From: Nitrosomonas communis
GTDB taxonomy: Bacteria > Pseudomonadota > Gammaproteobacteria > Burkholderiales > Nitrosomonadaceae
Direction: 5' to 3'
Assembly (NCBI RefSeq): GCF_900114745.1
Contig: NZ_FOUB01000001.1
Coordinates: forward strand, 1 to 64,000
Length of the DNA: 64,000 nucleotides
Positions 16,660 through 26,000 of this stretch are shown one piece after another (the first letter of the stretch is position 1; each line of letters starts with the position of its first letter). The position numbers and the translations under genes are program-made. The notes below the pieces were generated by a model, which saw only the letters and a program-made list of their open reading frames with translations, was not told where the DNA came from and made no database searches.

Positions 16660-19600
16660 ATGCCTAGTGAAGAGGATGCTTTTTGGTACAAAGATGCCAT
16701 CATTTATCAATTACATGTGCGCGCTTTCAGTGATAGTAATGGCGATGGCATTGGTGATTTCGCCGGATTGACTTCCAAGCTGGATTACTTGAAGGAACTG
16801 GGGGTCAATACGCTGTGGTTGCTGCCATTTTATCCCTCTCCCCTGCGCGATGATGGTTACGATATTTCGGACTACCGCGGTATTCATCCCAATTACGGTA
16901 CATTGGCTGACTTTCGTACTTTCCTGCAAGAAGCGCACAAACGCGATCTCAGAGTCATTATCGAATTGGTTATCAATCATACTTCTGATCAGCATCCCTG
17001 GTTCCAGGCAGCGCGCGTAGCCCAACCCGGTTCTGCCAAGCGTAATTATTATGTTTGGAGCGACACCCCCAAAAAATACGAAAGAACACGTATCATTTTC
17101 ACCGATACAGAAAAATCAAACTGGGCATGGGATGAAGTGGCAAAAGCCTATTATTGGCATCGTTTCTTTTCACATCAGCCGGATCTCAATTTTGATAATC
17201 CGCGTGTAGCCAAAGCAGTACTGCGTGCTATGCGCTTTTGGTTCGATTTGGGAGTGGATGGTATGCGGCTGGACGCCATACCCTATCTGTGTGAGCGCGA
17301 TGGCACCATTAATGAAAATCTTCCTGAAACTCACGCCATCATCAAATATTTACGTGCTGAGCTGGACCAGCACTATGCTAATCGCATCTTCCTTGCAGAG
17401 GCTAATCAATGGCCGGAAGATGTGCGTGAATATTTTGGCGATGGAGATGAATGTCACATGGCTTTTCATTTTCCCTTGATGCCACGTATTTTCATGTCAG
17501 TAGCCCAGGAAGATCGCCACCCTATCATCGAAATACTGGGACAAACACCCGAAATACCAGAGAATTGCCAATGGGCAGTATTTCTGCGTAACCACGATGA
17601 ATTGACTCTGGAAATGGTCACCGACCGTGAACGTGATTATATGTACCTCACTTATGCTTCCGATCCGCTCGCGCGGCTTAATTTAGGTATCCGGCGGCGC
17701 TTGGCACCGCTGATGGAAAGTAGCCGCCATAAGATCGAACTGTTATATAGCCTGCTAATGTCCCTGCCGGGCTCCCCGATTATCTATTATGGTGATGAAA
17801 TCGGCATGGGCGATAATATTTATCTGGGCGATCGTAATGGAGTGCGTACTCCGATGCAATGGAGCCCCGATCGCAATGCAGGATTTTCCCGCGCCGACCC
17901 GCAGCGACTTTATCTACCACCCATCATGGATCCGCTTTATGGTTATGAAGCAATCAACGTGGAAGCGCAAAGCCGCAATACCTATTCGTTACTCAACTGG
18001 ATGAGACATTTAATTGCCACGCGTAAATCAGTCAAATCCTTTGGCCGTGGCATTATTAAATTTTTACATCCGGGTAATCGCAAGATACTTGCCTACCTGC
18101 GCGAATATCAAGACGAAAGTATTTTATGTGTGGCTAATCTTGCCAATAGCGCTCAGCCAGTAGAACTGAATCTCGCGGCGTACAAGGGTCGTGTGCCAGT
18201 AGAGTTAATGGGGCGTACTGCTTTTCCTGCCATTGGTGAACTGCCTTATTTATTGAGCTTACCCAGTTACAGTTTTTATTGGTTCCGTTTGTCCGGCAAT
18301 GTAGAAGCGCCTGTCTGGCACGTTGATAAGTTACCTCGTGAATTACTGCCAGTACTGGTTTTGCCTGAAGGGTTGTTGAGTGCGTTGATGCTAAAGCCTG
18401 AAGGAAAAGTAAGTGATGTGCTTGCCCGCAAAACGCGCGCTCAATTGGAAACACAAGTGTTACCACCATTTCTTGCTGCTCAGCGCTGGTTCACCGGACC
18501 GGGGCAACCGATTACTCAACTGGAATTACACTTGAATCAAGTCTGGAAAGTCAGTGATGGTAAAGAATGGTTACCACTTTTAATCAAGCTGCAATTCGAT
18601 GGAGATAGATCACAGACCTATTTTCTTCCGCTGGGTCTACTGCTCGGAAAAGCTGCGGATCAGCAATACCACGACTTGTCACCCTGGATGCTCGCCAAGG
18701 CCAGACAACATGCGCAAGAGGGTATGCTATACGATGCTCTAGGTGAAGATATTTTTTGCCGCTTCTTGCTGGATGCTATCATGGCAGAGATGCACCTGCC
18801 TTTTGCCTCGGGTGAGATGGTTTGTTCCAGAACATCAGCTTTTCCGGAATTGCCTGAAAGCATTGATGTGATTCATCTGGCAGAGGAACAGAGCAATACT
18901 TCCATCATTTATGGCGATCAAGCCATACTCAAGGTTTATCGGCGTGTACAAGAAGGTATCAACCCAGAGCTGGAAATGGGGCAATTTCTGACCGAAATTT
19001 CGCCATGCGCAAGCGTAGCACCGCTGGCAGGCAGCCTAAAATATCAAAGTGGAGATTCCGTTACTGCTATTGCAGTACTGCACCGCTATGTGACGAACCG
19101 GGGTACCTTTGGGAACCACACGCAAGACTATTTAGGCCGCTACTTTAAATTATGTGTAGATGAACCTGACCGCGCCCAAGAACCTGATGTGCATGCAGTC
19201 CAAATGGTACAAATAAACATCATTGGTCAGCGCACAGCTGAATTACATCAGGCACTGGCGAAGACTACAGGCAATGCTGCATTCGATCCAGAGCGCCAGA
19301 CTGCTAGTGAAATTGCGGCGCTGGTAGCCCAGTTACAGGAGAATTTTATCTCCGTTTTCAACAAACTGGAACAAGCATTAGTGCAGCTATCTGAGCAGTC
19401 ATACAGGATTTGTGAGCGCTTGCTCAGCTTGCGCTCGCAAATGCTTAACCGTATTGTATATTCACTGTCTGATGAATTTGCTTTGCACAAAATCCGCATA
19501 CATGGGAATTATCACCTTGATCAGGTTTTAATCAGCCATAATGATTTTATTATTATCGATTTCGAGGGTGATCCTAACCAGCCTTTAGAAATACGACGCG

Positions 19601-19977
19601 CCAAGCAATCACCACTCAAGGATGTTGTTGGCATATGCTATTCGATTAAAGTTAAGGCGCGCCTGGCGTTGAAGCGGCATCGTGCGGAACGCGAGAATCA
19701 TCGGGATTTGTTGGAAAGCTATGCACGTCAGTGGGAACGTCTTGCCATTAATGCATTCATGTCTGGGTACCAGTCATCCATTGCCGGCTGCTGCGCTTAC
19801 CCGACCGATCTGGTTGAAGCGCAAAAACTACTCGAATTGTTCCTGCTGGAAAAAATTCTGGATGAACTGAGTTTGGCTCTAGATGAACGGTCCAGCGGGT
19901 TGGAATCTGTCATGTTGCTTTTGCTCGACTTAATTGAACAAACAGCACTATTTGCTGGGGAGAATAAGTATGCCTAA
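16660..19977 (+). CDS. treS: Trehalose synthase fused to maltokinase
   Basis: A 1105-residue fusion. Residues about 8-545 form a GH13 trehalose synthase that isomerises maltose and trehalose. Catalytic residues are Asp205 (GMRLDA), Glu247 (LAEANQWP) and Asp313 (RNHDE). Residues about 600-1100 form a Mak/Pep2-type maltokinase that makes maltose 1-phosphate with ATP. Its kinase motifs are HGNYHLDQ at 948-955 and DFEGDP at 967-972. AGGAAGG precedes the ATG. It is first in the operon, and its last 8 nt overlap glgC, implying translational coupling. Maltose 1-phosphate is normally used by GlgE, which is not seen in this window. Confidence 0.97.
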   Translation: MPSEEDAFWYKDAIIYQLHVRAFSDSNGDGIGDFAGLTSKLDYLKELGVNTLWLLPFYPSPLRDDGYDISDYRGIHPNYGTLADFRTFLQEAHKRDLRVIIELVINHTSDQHPWFQAARVAQPGSAKRNYYVWSDTPKKYERTRIIFTDTEKSNWAWDEVAKAYYWHRFFSHQPDLNFDNPRVAKAVLRAMRFWFDLGVDGMRLDAIPYLCERDGTINENLPETHAIIKYLRAELDQHYANRIFLAEANQWPEDVREYFGDGDECHMAFHFPLMPRIFMSVAQEDRHPIIEILGQTPEIPENCQWAVFLRNHDELTLEMVTDRERDYMYLTYASDPLARLNLGIRRRLAPLMESSRHKIELLYSLLMSLPGSPIIYYGDEIGMGDNIYLGDRNGVRTPMQWSPDRNAGFSRADPQRLYLPPIMDPLYGYEAINVEAQSRNTYSLLNWMRHLIATRKSVKSFGRGIIKFLHPGNRKILAYLREYQDESILCVANLANSAQPVELNLAAYKGRVPVELMGRTAFPAIGELPYLLSLPSYSFYWFRLSGNVEAPVWHVDKLPRELLPVLVLPEGLLSALMLKPEGKVSDVLARKTRAQLETQVLPPFLAAQRWFTGPGQPITQLELHLNQVWKVSDGKEWLPLLIKLQFDGDRSQTYFLPLGLLLGKAADQQYHDLSPWMLAKARQHAQEGMLYDALGEDIFCRFLLDAIMAEMHLPFASGEMVCSRTSAFPELPESIDVIHLAEEQSNTSIIYGDQAILKVYRRVQEGINPELEMGQFLTEISPCASVAPLAGSLKYQSGDSVTAIAVLHRYVTNRGTFGNHTQDYLGRYFKLCVDEPDRAQEPDVHAVQMVQINIIGQRTAELHQALAKTTGNAAFDPERQTASEIAALVAQLQENFISVFNKLEQALVQLSEQSYRICERLLSLRSQMLNRIVYSLSDEFALHKIRIHGNYHLDQVLISHNDFIIIDFEGDPNQPLEIRRAKQSPLKDVVGICYSIKVKARLALKRHRAERENHRDLLESYARQWERLAINAFMSGYQSSIAGCCAYPTDLVEAQKLLELFLLEKILDELSLALDERSSGLESVMLLLLDLIEQTALFAGENKYA

Positions 19978-21199
19978 TCAGAAAATACTTGCGATGGTGA
20001 TGGCCGGTGGTGAAGGTAAACGCCTTTATCCGCTTACCTGCGAACGTTCCAAACCTTCGGTTCCTTTTGGAGGGCGCTACCGTATTGTTGATTTTGTTTT
20101 GTCTAACTTGGTGAATTCCCATATTTTTGCGATCTATTTGCTTGTACAGTACAAATCGCAGTCGCTAATTGAGCACATCCGCCGTTCTTGGGGGTTAGCA
20201 CCTATTTTCCCGGAGCAGTTCGTTACTGTGGTGCCGCCACAAATGCGCGAAGGGCCAGAGTGGTTTCAGGGGACAGCAGATGCGGTGTATCAGAACCTTA
20301 ACCTGATTCGACAGCATGCGCCGGAGCTTGTGGCAGTATTTGGAGCTGATCACATTTACCGCATGGATGTGCAGCAGATGGCAAAGTTTCACCTGGAAAA
20401 TAATGCTGATGTAACCGTAGCAGCGCTGCCAGTGCATATCACGCAAGCCAGTTCTTTTGGCGTAATTGAGTGTTGTGAGGATGGACGTATTCATCAGTTC
20501 CATGAAAAGCCAAAACATCCCCCTACCATGCCGAGAAACCCTGCCCGCGCTTATGCTTCTATGGGTAATTACCTGTTCAGTACTGAGGTATTGTATGCCG
20601 CATTGGAGGAAGGCAAACGTCGTGGCGAAAAGGATTTCGGTAAACACCTGTTGCCGCGCTTGTGCCAGAGTCATCGTGTATTTGCTTATAATTTCGCCGA
20701 TAATCGCATACCTGGCGTACGCGATTACGAGGAGCAGTCCTATTGGAGAGATGTCGGCACAATTGATGCCTATTTTCTTGCCCATCAGGATTTGCTGGGA
20801 CTTGAGCCAAAATTCAATCTGTTTAATCCGCAGTGGCGGGTTGCTTCCAGTGAATATCAAGGGCCTACAGCAAAGTTCATGCGTGCCGAAATCGAGAACA
20901 GCATCATCGATGATGGCAGCTTTATAAAGGGCGCGAAGATTCGCAATTCGATCATACGCCGTGAGGTATTAATAGAAGAGGGGGCTGAGATCGATGAGTG
21001 CATCATCATGGATTATGCCATTATACGCCGCGGATCACGCATTAAACGAGCCATTATAGATCGTTATAATCTGATTGGAGCAGATAGTCGAATCGGCTAT
21101 GATCGACAAGAAGATGCGAAGTATTTCACCGTTACTGACTCAGGAATTGTGGTCGTGCCGAAAGGAAAGTACGACCGCTCTATCGGCCGTTACCTGTAA
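19970..21199 (+). CDS. glgC: Glucose-1-phosphate adenylyltransferase
   Basis: A 409-residue ADP-glucose pyrophosphorylase: glucose 1-phosphate plus ATP gives ADP-glucose and PPi, the committed step to glycogen. Seen are the nucleotide-binding GGEGKRLYPLT at 13-23, the SKPSVPFGG activator/substrate loop, FHEKP and YWRDVGT. A C-terminal left-handed beta-helix has many Ile/hydrophobic turns. The ATG at 19970, behind GGGGAG, overlaps the treS stop by 8 nt and gives the normal N-terminus; an upstream TTG at 19934 is less likely. No glycogen synthase is next to it, which is unusual for glgC. Confidence 0.97.
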   Translation: MPNQKILAMVMAGGEGKRLYPLTCERSKPSVPFGGRYRIVDFVLSNLVNSHIFAIYLLVQYKSQSLIEHIRRSWGLAPIFPEQFVTVVPPQMREGPEWFQGTADAVYQNLNLIRQHAPELVAVFGADHIYRMDVQQMAKFHLENNADVTVAALPVHITQASSFGVIECCEDGRIHQFHEKPKHPPTMPRNPARAYASMGNYLFSTEVLYAALEEGKRRGEKDFGKHLLPRLCQSHRVFAYNFADNRIPGVRDYEEQSYWRDVGTIDAYFLAHQDLLGLEPKFNLFNPQWRVASSEYQGPTAKFMRAEIENSIIDDGSFIKGAKIRNSIIRREVLIEEGAEIDECIIMDYAIIRRGSRIKRAIIDRYNLIGADSRIGYDRQEDAKYFTVTDSGIVVVPKGKYDRSIGRYL

Positions 21200-21208
21200 G
21201 GTGAAAAC

Positions 21209-23050
21209 GTGAAACGACGACACTGCATGCCTTTCGGTGCTGAAATTACGCGAGAAGGTAAGGTACGGTTTCGCCTATGGGCACCAGCAGCGCGTCAGAT
21301 CATGCTGTTTATTGATGATAGAGTCCCGGTGTCTTTGCAAGCACAAGGAAATGGATGGCATGAGTGGATAAGCGAGCATGCGCATGCGGGCAGTCGTTAT
21401 TGTTATCAAATTGATAATGGATTGCGTGTACCCGATCCCGCGTCACGCTATAACCCTGATGATGTACATGGAGCAAGCCAGGTAATTGATCCTGCTGCTT
21501 TCGAGTGGCAAGATGAGATGTGGTCCGGTCGACCTTGGCAAGAGGCCGTGATTTATGAAATTCATGTCGGTACCTTCACGCCACAGGGTACTTTTGCTGC
21601 GCTCGAGCAAAAACTCGACTATCTGGCGGATCTGGGCGTGACCGCTATCGAATTGATGCCTGTTGCTGATTTTCCTGGTCAACGCAATTGGGGTTATGAC
21701 GGCACCTTACTGTTCGCACCGGACAAGGTATATGGTACGCCCGACGATCTCAAACGTCTGATCCAGAGCGCTCATCGCCGCCACTTGATGGTACTGCTCG
21801 ATGTCGTTTACAACCATTTCGGGCCGGAAGGCAATTACTTACATGTGTATGCGCCCCAATTTTTCACCGAACGGCATCATACGCCTTGGGGGGCCGCCAT
21901 TAACTATGATAGTGAAGGCTGTCGTATTGTGCGCGATTTCTACATTCACAATGCGCTTTATTGGTTGGAAGAATATCATTTTGATGGTCTGCGCCTTGAT
22001 GCAGTACACACGATGTTAGATGACAGTCAACCCGATATTCTGGAAGAGCTAGCACAGACGGTACGCACAACATTCGGTGCGAAACGTCATATCCATCTCA
22101 TTTTGGAAAATGATCATAATGCCGCTCATTACCTTACACGTAGACCGAATGGACAAGCCATCCACTACGATGCGCAGTGGAATGACGATGTGCATCATGC
22201 CTGCCATGTGCTATTGACTCATGAGTACGATGGTTATTATGCAGATTATGCGGACGCACCTATCCATCATTTGGGCCGCTGCCTGACAGAAGGTTTTGCT
22301 TATCAAGGTGAAATTTCTGCGTATCGTCATGGTGAATCACGGGGTGAGCCCAGTGCACATCTGCCCCCCTCGGCCTTTGTTACCTTTCTACAAAATCATG
22401 ATCAGATTGGCAATCGTGCGTTCGGTGAACGCCTTACTACACTGGCTGCGCCTGAAGCATTACGTGCTGCTACGATCCTATTCCTGTTGTCACCTTCGGT
22501 ACCCTTGTTGTTCATGGGGGAGGAATGGGGTGCACGAGAATCTTTTCTCTTTTTTTGTGGGTTCAGCGGCGAACTGGCTCAAGCAGTGACCATTGGACGG
22601 CGCAAGGAATTTACCCGCTTTGAACGCTTCCACGATCTGGTTGCGTGTGAAGCGATCCCCGATCCGTGCGCAGCATCTACCTTTGAGCGGGCAAAACTGA
22701 ATTGGCAGGCACAGCATCATCCACTGCACCGTGAATGGCTTACCTTATATCAAGATCTGCTGACTTTGCGGCAACGCGTCATTGTTCCGCGCTTATGTCT
22801 CTTGCGTGGAGGTGGGTTTGAGGTGTTGACGTCACACGCGCTGCATGCCAGTTGGCAGCTTGGCGATGAGACGGGGATAGTAGTTTATGCCAATTTGGGA
22901 GCAACCCCTGCTAGTTTGACTGCCTCGCCACAAGGCAAATTATTTTACGGTAGCAAGGCAGATCTTGATTGCCAGCTGTCGTCTGGCATTCTGCCTGCAT
23001 TCACCGTAGGCTGGTATTTAAAGGAGGGCTATAGGGAAGATTATGGATGA
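21209..23050 (+). CDS. treZ: Malto-oligosyltrehalose trehalohydrolase
   Basis: A 613-residue GH13 enzyme that releases trehalose from malto-oligosyltrehalose made by TreY. An N-terminal CBM48-like domain (FRLWAPAARQIMLF) precedes the barrel. Catalytic residues are Asp264 (GLRLDAVH), Glu300 (LILENDHN) and Asp398 (QNHDQIGN). The start is GTG, 9 nt after the glgC stop. The stop overlaps the next start by 8 nt. With the downstream TreY domain it completes the TreY-TreZ pathway. Confidence 0.95.
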   Translation: MKRRHCMPFGAEITREGKVRFRLWAPAARQIMLFIDDRVPVSLQAQGNGWHEWISEHAHAGSRYCYQIDNGLRVPDPASRYNPDDVHGASQVIDPAAFEWQDEMWSGRPWQEAVIYEIHVGTFTPQGTFAALEQKLDYLADLGVTAIELMPVADFPGQRNWGYDGTLLFAPDKVYGTPDDLKRLIQSAHRRHLMVLLDVVYNHFGPEGNYLHVYAPQFFTERHHTPWGAAINYDSEGCRIVRDFYIHNALYWLEEYHFDGLRLDAVHTMLDDSQPDILEELAQTVRTTFGAKRHIHLILENDHNAAHYLTRRPNGQAIHYDAQWNDDVHHACHVLLTHEYDGYYADYADAPIHHLGRCLTEGFAYQGEISAYRHGESRGEPSAHLPPSAFVTFLQNHDQIGNRAFGERLTTLAAPEALRAATILFLLSPSVPLLFMGEEWGARESFLFFCGFSGELAQAVTIGRRKEFTRFERFHDLVACEAIPDPCAASTFERAKLNWQAQHHPLHREWLTLYQDLLTLRQRVIVPRLCLLRGGGFEVLTSHALHASWQLGDETGIVVYANLGATPASLTASPQGKLFYGSKADLDCQLSSGILPAFTVGWYLKEGYREDYG

Positions 23051-26000
23051 ACTTGAAAAAGAATCTGAATTACTGGCCCATTTAAGCGAGCTAGCGGGAA
23101 TCTTGCCAGCCTATACCGATAATTGGCAGAAACGCCATATCACTTCTCCTGCAACTCAGCGTATGTTGCTGACTGCCATGGGGTTCGATGTCTCCACGCC
23201 GGAAAAAATTATTGCAGCTATTGAAGAGCGTGAATTACGTCCTTGGCGGCGCGCACTTGAACCCGTATCGGTGGTACGAGACCAACCGCCGTGGGTGCGT
23301 TTGGTCGTGCAAGATACCTGTGCTGGAGTAGAGTGGGGGTGGCGCCTGGAGCGCGAGGATGGTCGTAATCAGCAGGGTCAGTTCCGCCCCCAAGCGCTAG
23401 CAAAAATTGAAACCAAAAATATTGAAGGGATTGCCCATACTGCCTGGCGGTTAGTGTTACCTGAACATCTTCCTCCAGGTTATCACCGCTTGAGACTATT
23501 ATGCGCAGAGAAGCAATTGGGAGAACAATTACTGATTGTGCCTCCTGCTACGTGTTATCAGCCTGAGGCAGTTGCCAATTCTGGCCGCATCTGGGGGCCA
23601 GCGGTACAATTGTACACAGTACGATCCGAGCGTAACTGGGGAATGGGTGACTTTACGGATCTACGGTTACTGCTGGAGCAATGGGCCGCACAAGGTGCGG
23701 ATGTGATCGGCATTAATCCGCTGCACGCCTTGTTTCCACATAATCCAGAACATGCCAGTCCATACAGCCCTTCAAGTCGTTTATTTCTCAATATTCTTTA
23801 TCTTGATGTAGAGGCTATTGTTGATTTTCACGAATGCGATGCAGCGCGCGCCATACTTCGTACTCCTGAGTTTCAGATACGGCTGGAAGGATTACGGGCA
23901 AGCGATATAGTCGATTACACAGGTGTCGCTGCGCTCAAGCTTCCCATGCTGGAAATGTTGTATCACTATTTCTGTGAGCAGCATTTAGCGAAAGGTAGTG
24001 AGCGTGCCACCGCGTTTCGAGCCTTCCAAGCGCGTGAGGGAGATAGACTATACCGCCATACCCTGTTCGAGGCATTGCAAGAGTATTTCCATAACCAAGA
24101 TCCCACTATATGGGGTTGGCCTGTATGGCCGGAACCCTATCGCCATGCTGAATCGGCAGAGGTGCGTGAATTTGAAAGTCAAAATCGGGAGCGCATCGAG
24201 TTTTTCACCTATCTCCAGTGGCAAGCTGATTTACAACTTGGTGCCGTAGGATGGCGCTCGCTCGAATTGGAACTTGGAGTAGGTCTCTATCTTGATCTTG
24301 CGATCTCCGTGGACAATGGTGGAGCAGAAGCTTGGTCCAATCAAGCACTTTATGCCATTGGTGTAGGGGTTGGCGCGCCACCGGAACTCCACAATCAACT
24401 CGGCCAGAACTGGGGGCTGCCGCCCTTTGTGCCAGACCGCTTGCGTGAGGCAGCTTATGCGCCTTTCATTGCGACGTTGCGGCATAACATGCGGCATGCA
24501 GGCGCTTTGCGCCTCGATCATGTCATGGGATTAATGCGCCAATACTGGGTACCTGCTGGGGTTCCCCCTACCGAAGGTGCGTATGTGCGGTATCCTTTCG
24601 CCGATTTGCTCGGCATCCTGGCGCTGGAAAGTCAGCGTAACCAATGTTTAGTAGTCGGTGAAGATCTGGGAACTGTTCCGGAAGAAGTGCGTACTGCCTT
24701 ATCCCCTATGAATGTTCTCTCCTACCGATTGCTGCTACTGGAAAAAGAAGCTGATGGTAATTTCGTGGCACCCATGAATTATCCCGCGCAAGCACTTGCC
24801 GCGGTTTCCACGCATGATTTACCCACCCTGCCGGGCTTTTGGCAAGGACGGGATATCATCCAACGCACGCAATTGCAATTGTTCAGTTCCGATGAGGCTC
24901 GTCGCAGTCAAGTGATTGCGCGCGCCCAGGAACGTGCTTATCTTTTACTGATGCTGGAAGAAGCTGGATTATTACCGGAAGACGCGACGGTTAATTCATT
25001 GTCATTATCTATTGCGACACCGGAATTTATCCAGGCAGTCTATACCTATCTAGCCCAAAGTCCAGCCAGGATAATGATGATACAGCTCGAAGATATCCTG
25101 GAAGTACTGGATCAAATCAATATTCCTTCTACTACCACTCAGCATCCCAATTGGCGACGTAAATTACCTCTTCAACTCGAAGCCTGGGGGGCTGACCGCA
25201 GAGTGCTCGCGCTGGCTGCAGCAATGCGGCAGGAACGTCCTCATATCCGTTCTGCACCTATGCCGAAACGGCGCTTACGTATCCCACTTGCTACTTACCG
25301 CCTTCAGCTCAACCGGAATTTCACTTTTTCCCAAGCGGCGCAACTGGTGCCCTATCTAGCGATGCTTGGCATCAGTCATGTCTATTGTTCTCCCTATCTG
25401 AAAGCACGTCCCGGCAGTAGCCATGGCTACGATATCGTGGATCACAACGCATTGAATCCGGAAATTGGTACAAAGGAAGAATTTGAAGCTTTTTGTGCTG
25501 CATTGCATACGCATGGCATGGGGCAAATCCTGGATCTGGTGCCCAATCACATGGGAATAATGGGGTCAGACAACCAATGGTGGCTGGATGTGCTGGAAAG
25601 TGGTCCGGCCTCGTTCTACGCTCCTTTTTTTGATATCGACTGGCAACCCCTCAAAGAAGAACTACGCGGTAAGGTGCTATTGCCTATTCTGGGACGTTCA
25701 TATGGCGATACATTAGAAAGTGGTGAAATAAAACTCAGCTTTGACGAGGAATGTGGTAGCTTCAGCGTGTGGTATTACCAGCACCGCCTGCCCATCGCTC
25801 CGCGTGAATATCCCCGGCTGTTGCGGCATCGCTTGTCCTTGCTGGAAGCGCAATTGCGGCCAGATAGCCCGGATTTGCAGGAAATCGCCAGCCTGATTAC
25901 GGCTTTCGACAATTTACCATCGCAGGAGGTCACTACATCCGATAAGATCCTGGAACGACACCGCGACCAGGAGTTGTTCAAACGTCGCCTGGCAGCATTG